From DASUAS01 sp963841415 (lineage in GTDB: Bacteria > Actinomycetota > Acidimicrobiia > IMCC26256 > DASPTH01), in NCBI GenBank assembly GCA_963841415.1, contig CAWJCN010000003.1, positions 620,001 to 684,000 of the forward strand: a DNA stretch of 64,000 nucleotides, written 5' to 3'. The translations under genes and the position numbers were made by a program. The notes beneath the pieces are model-generated. The model did not search any database. It was not told the DNA's origin and worked only from the letters and a program-made list of their open reading frames with translations. This document shows, in pieces, positions 58,047-64,000 of this stretch (position 1 is its first letter; each line of letters starts with the position of its first letter).

Positions 58047-61000
58047 TCAGAGCTTGGCGAAGGCCGCCGCGAGCAGGCGCTGTTGCTCGGCGTCGTGCAC
58101 CTTCGAGCTGCCGCTGGCCGGACTGGCGCTCGGCGCGCGCGCCACGTGCTTGAGCTTCGCCCGGTCGCGGAGCACGCGATGCAACCGGATGTGGATGTAG
58201 TTCCAGGCGCCCATGTTCGCGGGCTCCTCCTGGACCCACCACACCTGCTTGGCGTCGGCGTACCGGTCGAGCAGCGCGAAGAGCTGGGCCTCGGGCCACG
58301 GGTACAGCTCTTCGATGCGCACGACCGCCGCCGGCGCGCCGCGCGCGTCGCGCTCGTCCATGAGCTCGTGCCCGATCTTGCCGGTGCAGAGGATGATGCG
58401 ATTCACGCGGTCGGGCGCGGCGCGGTCGTCGAGGACGGGAGCGAACGCGCCGGCGGTGAAGGCGGCGAGCGGGGAGCGCGTCTGCGGCATGCGCAGGTAG
58501 CGCTTGGGGGTGAAGCACACCAGCGGCACGTGCCGGGCCGACACCGCCTGACGCCGCAGCACGTGGAAGTACTGCGCGGCGGTGGAGGGGTAGACCACGC
58601 GCAGGTTGCCCTCGGCCGAGAGCGTGAGGAAGCGCTCGATGCGCGCGCTGGAATGCTCGGGACCCTGCCCTTCGAGGCCGTGCGGGAGCAGGAGGGCCAG
58701 GCTCGACCGCTGGCCCCACTTGTCAGCCGCGGTGGAGATGAACTGGTCGATGACGACCTGTGCCACGTTGGCGAAGTCGCCGAACTGCGCCTCCCAGCAC
58801 ACCAACGCGTCCGATGCGATCGAGTATCCGTACTCGAAACCGAGCGCCGCGTACTCCGAGAGCACCGTGTCGTAGAGCATGAACGGTGCCTGGTCGTCGG
58901 CGAGGTGCGCGAGCGGCACGAACTCCAACTCGCGCTCCTGGTCGATGAGCACACCGTGCCGCTGACTGAACGTGCCGCGGCGGGTGTCCTGTCCGGCGAG
59001 GCGCACCGGTGTGCCCTGGAGCACCAGCGATCCGAACGCGAGCGCCTCTCCGAGCGCCCAGTCGATCTCGTCGCGCTCGAGCATGGCGCCGCGGGCCGTC
59101 AACTGGCGTTCGAGCTTCGGGTTCACCTCGAAGCCGTCGGGCCAGCGGATGAGGCCGTCGACGACCTGGTGGAGCACCGCGTCGGGTACGGCCGTGGCCA
59201 CCGGATCGTCGACCGGGGGCAGGTCGTCGTCGTCTTCGCCTGACAGACCGCCGTTGGAGAGGTCCTCGTCCTCGTCCTCGACGGGGGTCACCCGCCCGGC
59301 GTGGGTCTCCTCGAACGCGCGCTCGAGTCGTGCCTTGAAGTCGAACTCGACCGCCTCTTCGTCGTCGGGCGTGATGTCGCCCCGCTGCACCAGTGTCTGC
59401 GTGTAGCGCCCGCGCACCGGTGGGTGCGTGTCGATGAGCTCGTACATGCGCGGCTGCGTGAAGGCGGGCTCGTCGGCTTCGTTGTGGCCGTAGCGCCGGT
59501 AGCAGACGAGGTCGACGACGACGTCCTTCTTGAACTGGTTGCGGAACTCGAACGCGAGTTGCATCACGCGCACCGCCGCTTCGGGGTCGTCGCCGTTGAC
59601 GTGGAAGATCGGCGCCTGCACCATCTTGGCGACGTCCGTGGGATACACGCTCGAACGGCCGAGCTCGGGCGCGGTGGTGAATCCGAGTTGGTTGTTGACG
59701 ACCACGTGGACGGTGCCGCCGACCTCGTACCCCGGTACCTCGGAGAGGTTGAAGGTCTCGGCCACGACCCCCTGGCCCGCGAACGCGGCGTCGCCGTGGA
59801 GCAACACGGGGAGCACGGCGCGGCGGGTGTCGTCAGCGGTGGCGTCGCCGACCGCTCGGGCCATGCCCTCGACCACCGGGCCCACCGCTTCGAGGTGGCT
59901 GGGGTTGGCCGCGAGCGTCAGGCGCACCTCGGCGCCACCGGGCGAATGGTGCTTGCCCGTGGCGCCGAGGTGGTACTTGACGTCACCGGAGCCCTGCGTG
60001 CTCGCCGGGTCGAGCTCGCCCTCGAACTCACGGAAGATCTGTGAATACGACTTGCCGATCACGTTGGCGAGCACGTTGAGGCGCCCGCGGTGCGCCATGC
60101 CGAGCACGACGTCGCTCATCCCCGCGTCGGCCGCGATCGTGCAGAGCGCGTCGAGCATGGGCACGAGCGTCTCGGCCCCTTCGAGGCTGAAGCGCTTCTG
60201 TCCCAGGTACTTCGTGTGCAGGAAGCGCTCGAACACCTCGGCCGCGTTGAGCCGCTCCAAGATGCGGTGCTTCTCCGCCGCGGTGACGGGCGGTGCCGGC
60301 ACCTCGACCTGCTCCTGGATCCACTCCTTCTGGTCCGGCTCCTGGATGTGCATGTACTCGACGCCGACCGTGCGCGAGTAGGCATCACGCAGCACCCCGA
60401 GGATGTCGCGCAACGACATCGCCTTCTTGGGGATGTGACCGGCCCCGAGGTTGCCGACGGGGAAGTCGCGGTCGAGGTCCCAGATGGAGAGGTCGTGGTG
60501 CGTGATGTCGAGCTCGGGATGCGTTTCGGGCGCGCGGCGGCCGAGCGGGTCGAGGTTGGCGATGAGGTGCCCGCGCACGCGGTACATGTTCACCAGCGAG
60601 TGCACCTGCACGACCTTCTCGTGCTGGGTCGTGGGGTCGGCGAAGCCGCTGCGGTCCTCGTGCCAGCGGGCCGGCTCGTAGGGGACCGCCAGGCTGGCGA
60701 ACACGTCGTCGTAGAACTCGTCGGCACCGAGCAGCAGCTCGTGGATGCGACGGAGGAACTCGCCGCTCTCGGCGCCGGTGATGATGCGGTGGTCGTAGGT
60801 GTTGGTGAGGGTGGTGACCTTGCTCACCGCGAGCTGCGCCAGCGCGGCCGGGTCGGCCCCCTCGAACTCCGCCGGGTAGCCGATGCTGCCCACGCCCACG
60901 ATGAAGCCCTGCCCCGGCATGAGCCGCGGCACCGAGTGCACCGTGCCGATCATGCCCGGGTTGGTGATCGAACACGTCGTGCCCGCGAAGTCGTCGGGAG

Positions 61001-61682
61001 AGATCTTGTTGCCCCGGACCTTCACGATGAGCTCTTCGTACGCTCGCCAGAACCCCGCGAAGTCGAGGGTCTCCGCCTCCTTCACGTTGGGGACCAGCAG
61101 CGAGTGCGTGCCGTCCCGCTTCTGCACGTCGACGGCCAGGCCGAGGTTGACGTGTTGGTGGCGCAGCACGACGGGCTTGCCGTCTTCGGTGGCGTAGGCC
61201 GAGTTGAGAGCGGGGAAGTCGGCGAGCGCGCGCAGCACCGCGTACGCGATGAGGTGCGTGAAGCTGACCTTGCCCGCGCCCGTGCGGGCGAGTTGGTTGT
61301 TGAGGATCTGGCGGTTGACCTCGAGCAGCTTCGCCGGGACGACCCGCACCGACGTGGCGGTGGGCACGGCCAGGCTGGCTTCCATGTTCTCGACCGTGCG
61401 GGCCGCGGCGCCGCGCAGCGGTTCGGGCTCGTCGCCGTCGAGGACCAGCGGACCCGGGCGGGGCGCGGGCGGTGAGGGCGGCGCGGGCGGCGCGGGCCGT
61501 GCCGGTGCCGGAGTCGCGGCCTCCACCACCGGCGCGGCCGCGGGCGCGCCGCCGTTGCTCGCCGCCTGTCCGTCGAAGTAAGCGCGCCAGTGGTCGTCGA
61601 CGGCCGCCGGGTTCTGGAGGTAGCGCTGGTAGAGCTCCTCCACCAGGCCGGAATTGGGACCGAGGTCGTCGAAGCGGCTCAC
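58047..61682 (-). CDS. kgd: Multifunctional 2-oxoglutarate decarboxylase/dehydrogenase (Kgd/OdhA type)
   Basis: A 1211-residue actinobacterial fusion for 2-oxoglutarate oxidation. An N-terminal E1 leader (LVEELYQRYLQNPAAVDDHW) and a Pro/Ala linker (about 50-90) come first. The acyltransferase-like domain follows (about 95-330), ending at NTYDHRIITGAESGEFLRRI with the DHR catalytic motif. The thiamine-diphosphate E1 domain fills the rest, with ILGVLRDAYSRTVGVEYMHI, MAHRGRLNVLANVIGKSYSQ and PVLLHGDAAFAGQGVVAETF. No lipoyl domain is present. The GTG at 61682, with GAGGG before it, is chosen because VSRFDDLGPNSGLVEELY is the natural N-terminus; a longer frame crosses the repeat. It is a core TCA-cycle gene. 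Confidence 0.95.
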   Translation of the reverse strand: MSRFDDLGPNSGLVEELYQRYLQNPAAVDDHWRAYFDGQAASNGGAPAAAPVVEAATPAPARPAPPAPPSPPAPRPGPLVLDGDEPEPLRGAAARTVENMEASLAVPTATSVRVVPAKLLEVNRQILNNQLARTGAGKVSFTHLIAYAVLRALADFPALNSAYATEDGKPVVLRHQHVNLGLAVDVQKRDGTHSLLVPNVKEAETLDFAGFWRAYEELIVKVRGNKISPDDFAGTTCSITNPGMIGTVHSVPRLMPGQGFIVGVGSIGYPAEFEGADPAALAQLAVSKVTTLTNTYDHRIITGAESGEFLRRIHELLLGADEFYDDVFASLAVPYEPARWHEDRSGFADPTTQHEKVVQVHSLVNMYRVRGHLIANLDPLGRRAPETHPELDITHHDLSIWDLDRDFPVGNLGAGHIPKKAMSLRDILGVLRDAYSRTVGVEYMHIQEPDQKEWIQEQVEVPAPPVTAAEKHRILERLNAAEVFERFLHTKYLGQKRFSLEGAETLVPMLDALCTIAADAGMSDVVLGMAHRGRLNVLANVIGKSYSQIFREFEGELDPASTQGSGDVKYHLGATGKHHSPGGAEVRLTLAANPSHLEAVGPVVEGMARAVGDATADDTRRAVLPVLLHGDAAFAGQGVVAETFNLSEVPGYEVGGTVHVVVNNQLGFTTAPELGRSSVYPTDVAKMVQAPIFHVNGDDPEAAVRVMQLAFEFRNQFKKDVVVDLVCYRRYGHNEADEPAFTQPRMYELIDTHPPVRGRYTQTLVQRGDITPDDEEAVEFDFKARLERAFEETHAGRVTPVEDEDEDLSNGGLSGEDDDDLPPVDDPVATAVPDAVLHQVVDGLIRWPDGFEVNPKLERQLTARGAMLERDEIDWALGEALAFGSLVLQGTPVRLAGQDTRRGTFSQRHGVLIDQERELEFVPLAHLADDQAPFMLYDTVLSEYAALGFEYGYSIASDALVCWEAQFGDFANVAQVVIDQFISTAADKWGQRSSLALLLPHGLEGQGPEHSSARIERFLTLSAEGNLRVVYPSTAAQYFHVLRRQAVSARHVPLVCFTPKRYLRMPQTRSPLAAFTAGAFAPVLDDRAAPDRVNRIILCTGKIGHELMDERDARGAPAAVVRIEELYPWPEAQLFALLDRYADAKQVWWVQEEPANMGAWNYIHIRLHRVLRDRAKLKHVARAPSASPASGSSKVHDAEQQRLLAAAFAKL

Positions 61683-61687
61683 GCACC

Positions 61688-61740
61688 CTCGATTGGTCGA
61701 TTTCGTTGCGCCGTCCCGCCCTCCGGGCAACGGCTGCTCT
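61688..61740 (-). repeat. Dispersed ~60-bp intergenic repeat, copy 6
   Basis: On the minus strand it contains CCCGGAGGGCGGGACGGCGC and AATCGACCAATCGAGGG, then the GTG of kgd. It therefore gives kgd its ribosome binding site. Confidence 0.75.
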
Positions 61741-61779
61741 CCATCACCGCCATGCTCGCGCGTCCTGAGCGCCGCCCGA

Positions 61780-63159
61780 TCAGCGGCGGAGGAGCTCGGC
61801 CACCTGGAACGCCAGGTCGAGTGACTGGCGGGCGTTCAGGCGCGGGTCGCAACTGGTCTCGTAGCGCTGCTCGAGGTGATCGCCGAGCACCTCATGGCTC
61901 CCGCCGAGGCACTCGGTGACGTTCTCGCCCGTCAGCTCGACGTGCACACCGCCCGGCCACACGTCGGCGGTGTCGCAGGCGGAGAAGAACCCGTGGAGCT
62001 CGCGCATCACGTCGTCGAATTCGCGGGTCTTGTAGCCGCTGGCGTGCTGGAACGTGTTCCCGTGCATCGGGTCGCATATCCACACCACCGGGTGCCCGGA
62101 GAGCTTCACCGCCCGCAGGAGCGGCGGCAGCGCGTCGCCGATGGGGTCGGCGCCCATCCGGCTCACGAGCACGAGCCGCCCGGGCGTGCGCGCGGGATCG
62201 AGGCGGTCGCAGATCGCGACGACCTCATCGGCGGTGGCGGTGGGGCCCAGCTTCACGCCTACCGGGTTGCCGATGCCGCTCAGGAACTCGAGGTGCGCGC
62301 CACTCACCTGCCGGGTGCGGTCACCGGCCCACACGAGGTGCGCCGAGCAGTCGTACCAGCGGTCGGTGAGGCTGTCGCGTCGCGTGAGTGCCTCCTCGTA
62401 GCCGAGGATGAGCGCTTCATGCGACGTGTAGAAGTCGACCTCGTGGAGCTGGTGCTCGGACGCGAGGTCGATGCCACACGCGGCCATGAACCGCAGGGCG
62501 CGGTCGATCTCGTTGGCCAGCGCGTCGTAGCGGCGTCCCTCGGGGCTGGCGTCGACGTACTCGAGGTTCCAGGCGTGCACGCGCGAGAGGTCGGCGAAGC
62601 CGCCCTTCGCAAACGCGCGCAGCAGGTTGAGGGTGGAAGCCGACTGGTGGTAGGCGCGCACCAAGCGGTCGGGATCGGGTCGGCGGGCGTCGGCGTCGAA
62701 TGCGAAGTCGTTCACCATGTCGCCGCGGAACGACGGCAGCTCGACGCCATCGCGCCTCTCCGTCGCCACGGAGCGTGGCTTGGCGAACTGCCCGGCGATG
62801 CGACCGATCTTGACGGTGGGCACGCCGCTCCCGTAGGTGAGCACGACCGCCATCTGGAGGATGACCTTCAGCTTGTCGCGGATCGCGTCAGCCGAGAACG
62901 CGTCGAACGACTCCGCGCAGTCGCCCGCTTGCAGCACGAACCCGCGCTGCTCGGTGACCGCGGCGAGCGACTCGGTGAGATTGCGCGCCTCGCCCGCGAA
63001 CACCAGCGGCGGCATTGCGCGCAACCTGGCGAGGGCAGCGTCGAACGCCACGGGATCGGGCCAGTCGGGCTGCTGCTGCGCGGGCAGCGTGCGCCAGCTG
63101 TCGGGCGTCCACTGCTGCATGCGGAACAGCTTCCCCTCGGCGGGTTCGGCGGCGGTCAC
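61780..63159 (-). CDS. aroG: Class II 3-deoxy-7-phosphoheptulonate (DAHP) synthase
   Basis: A 459-residue class II DAHP synthase, first enzyme of the shikimate pathway (phosphoenolpyruvate + erythrose 4-phosphate). Motifs are QWTPDSWRTLPAQQQPDWP, FVLQAGDCAESFDAF near residue 75, KIGRIAGQFAKPRS near 117, YTSHEALILGYEEAL near 245, VWICDPMHGNTFQHASGYKT near 355 and HVELTGENVTECLGG near 405. The GTG at 63159 overlaps the TGA of the bpa gene (GTGA). Long in-frame upstream extension runs through bpa and was rejected. It is a housekeeping gene. Confidence 0.95.
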   Translation of the reverse strand: MTAAEPAEGKLFRMQQWTPDSWRTLPAQQQPDWPDPVAFDAALARLRAMPPLVFAGEARNLTESLAAVTEQRGFVLQAGDCAESFDAFSADAIRDKLKVILQMAVVLTYGSGVPTVKIGRIAGQFAKPRSVATERRDGVELPSFRGDMVNDFAFDADARRPDPDRLVRAYHQSASTLNLLRAFAKGGFADLSRVHAWNLEYVDASPEGRRYDALANEIDRALRFMAACGIDLASEHQLHEVDFYTSHEALILGYEEALTRRDSLTDRWYDCSAHLVWAGDRTRQVSGAHLEFLSGIGNPVGVKLGPTATADEVVAICDRLDPARTPGRLVLVSRMGADPIGDALPPLLRAVKLSGHPVVWICDPMHGNTFQHASGYKTREFDDVMRELHGFFSACDTADVWPGGVHVELTGENVTECLGGSHEVLGDHLEQRYETSCDPRLNARQSLDLAFQVAELLRR

Positions 63160-63665
63160 AGGTACCCGCTCGGGCCGGTCGGCGCCGTGCCCGGTTCGAG
63201 GGAGCGCCGGCGCATCTGCTCGAGCTGGCCCTGCGCAGCTGCCTGTTGGGTGAACAGGGTGGCCTGGATGCCGTGGAAGAGCCCCTCGAGCCAGCCGACG
63301 AGCTGCGCCTGCGCGAGTCGCAGCTCCGATTCGGTGGGCGCGTCGCTGGTGAGAGGGAGGATCACCTCGCCGAGCTCCTGCTGCAGATCGGGCGAGAGGA
63401 CGCTCTCGAGCTCTGTCAGCGAGCGCTCGTGGATCTCGGCGAGCCGACGGCGGCCGGCGTCGTCGAGCGGGGCGCGGCGGACCTCGTCCAGCATCGTGCG
63501 CACCATCGACGCGATGCGGATGAGCTTGGTCGGACTCGAGATCTGCTCGCTCGCCTCGTCGGCCGCTTCTTCTGCTTGGCCGTCGGCCGTCGCGGCCGCG
63601 GGCTGCTCCACGAGCTCGGGCTGCACGCGCTCGCGCGCGGATGCCGCCGTGGGTCCTTCTTGCAT
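63156..63665 (-). CDS. bpa: Bacterial proteasome activator (Bpa/PafE, DUF2587) homologue
   Basis: A 169-residue protein of the ATP-independent proteasome activator family. The central four-helix part reads ISSPTKLIRIASMVRTMLDE near residue 43, AGRRRLAEIHERSLTELESV and SELRLAQAQLVGWLEGLFHG near 118. The C-terminal tail ends GPSGYL, a variant of the GQYL motif that docks on the 20S proteasome. ATG 63665 follows TATCCT-N7 with no ribosome binding site, so the message is probably leaderless. It is cotranscribed with the DAHP synthase gene. A proteasome is not in this window. Confidence 0.88.
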   Translation of the reverse strand: MQEGPTAASARERVQPELVEQPAAATADGQAEEAADEASEQISSPTKLIRIASMVRTMLDEVRRAPLDDAGRRRLAEIHERSLTELESVLSPDLQQELGEVILPLTSDAPTESELRLAQAQLVGWLEGLFHGIQATLFTQQAAAQGQLEQMRRRSLEPGTAPTGPSGYL

Positions 63666-63672
63666 GCCGTCG

Positions 63673-63678
63673 AGGATA
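63673..63678 (-). promoter_or_regulatory. -10 box TATCCT, leaderless promoter of bpa-aroG
   Basis: TATCCT (minus strand), seven bases, ATG at 63665. No Shine-Dalgarno is visible. Confidence 0.45.
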
Positions 63679-63773
63679 GGGGGTTCGGCGCGGACCCGAG
63701 GCACCGGATTCGGCGCGAAGCGACCCGGGGCGTGCGATCATGCGGACGTCCGGAGAGGGCCGAGGGGGTCACG

Positions 63774-64000
63774 GTGCCGGAACTGCCGTCGGGGACCGTG
63801 ACGTTCCTCTTCACCGATCTCGAGGGTTCGACCCGGCTCTGGGAGCAGCACCGGGCGGCGATGCGCCCGGCGCTCGAGCGCCATGACGCCATCCTGCGGG
63901 ACGCGGTCGAACAGCACCACGGCATCGTCGTGAAGACGACCGGCGACGGTCTGCACGCCGTGTTCCGCGCCACCCGCACCGCAGTCGATGCGGCGCTGGC
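63774..64000 (+). CDS. Class III adenylate/guanylate cyclase domain protein, N-terminal part
   Basis: The first 75 residues of a class III nucleotidyl cyclase domain: GTVTFLFTDLEGSTRLWEQH carries the first metal-binding Asp, and VVKTTGDGLHAVFRATRTAV carries the second. Proteins beginning this way in actinobacteria are often LuxR-like ATPase regulators with an N-terminal cyclase domain. The rest is outside the window. GTG at 63774 has GAGGGGG upstream. Confidence 0.88.
   Translation, partial: MPELPSGTVTFLFTDLEGSTRLWEQHRAAMRPALERHDAILRDAVEQHHGIVVKTTGDGLHAVFRATRTAVDAAL

Noticed and set aside
61780..63741. A 653-residue frame with DAHP synthase at its end
   Set aside because: Its first 190 residues are an antisense-like shadow of bpa; the enzyme begins at 63159.
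1..64000. tRNA, rRNA, riboswitch or insertion-sequence genes
   Set aside because: No tRNA-like T-loop pattern outside coding sequence, no rRNA blocks, no transposase motif and no terminal repeats were recognised by eye; a covariance search would be needed to exclude small RNAs.

Overview
The window is high-GC DNA with GTG/TTG starts, closely packed operons and F420-type oxidoreductases. It also carries a multifunctional 2-oxoglutarate decarboxylase/dehydrogenase (Kgd), a class II DAHP synthase and a Bpa-type proteasome activator. Together these point to an actinobacterium. The Pro/Thr-rich tail of the secreted protein near 14.4 kb and the dense set of mycobacterial-style lipid catabolism genes suggest an Acidimicrobiia-like lineage; that is inference, since no rRNA or marker comparison was possible.

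Layout. 1-13 kb: two thiolases and a DUF35 protein (minus), divergent from an amidase, an ACMSD-like amidohydrolase, an SCP2-PhyH fusion, a pair of acyl-CoA dehydrogenases, a FadD3-like ligase, a non-canonical thiolase and an aldehyde dehydrogenase (plus). 13-18 kb: a broken hydrolase, a secreted protein, a degenerate amidohydrolase, a phosphatase-like protein, an HSL-type hydrolase and dodecin. 18-25 kb: a second acyl-CoA dehydrogenase pair, SDR, TetR regulator, amidohydrolase, cyclase and F420 oxidoreductase. 25-32 kb: hydrolase, orphan solute-binding protein, enoyl-CoA hydratase, then a block of small proteins and a Dyp-type peroxidase with several broken genes. 32-46 kb: Amidohydro_3 deacylase, aldehyde dehydrogenase, two CoA-transferases, AMP ligase, GT25-like protein, amidohydrolase-hydratase-TetR operon, phosphotransferase and another amidohydrolase. 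45-50 kb: thiolase-DUF35-double CoA-transferase operon. 50-58 kb: DDN-like, EthD-like, SDR, SnoaL, alpha/beta hydrolase, HATPase, alcohol dehydrogenase, P450 and secreted esterase. 58-64 kb: core genes kgd, aroG, bpa and the start of a class III cyclase.

How it fits together. Most of 1-57 kb looks like one or more catabolic clusters that activate a carboxylic acid to its CoA ester (FadD3-like and CaiC-like ligases, type III CoA-transferases). The products would then be shortened by heteromeric acyl-CoA dehydrogenases, hydratases, SDRs and thiolase/DUF35 aldolase-type modules. Oxygenation (P450, PhyH), F420 chemistry and five ACMSD-family amidohydrolases would handle a cyclic substrate. The substrate is unknown; a sterol, terpenoid or alicyclic acid would fit the gene families.

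Three DNA-level patterns tie the region together. A palindrome TCTGAC-N5-GTCAGA occurs at four promoters, one directly before a TetR gene. A dispersed ~60-bp intergenic repeat occurs at six loci, often supplying the Shine-Dalgarno sequence of the next gene. A TAGCGT-N7-RTG signature, read as leaderless promoters, occurs five times, with about seven looser variants. At least seven genes carry small frameshifts in short repeats, so either decay or consensus error is common here. No tRNA, rRNA, CRISPR array or insertion sequence was recognised.
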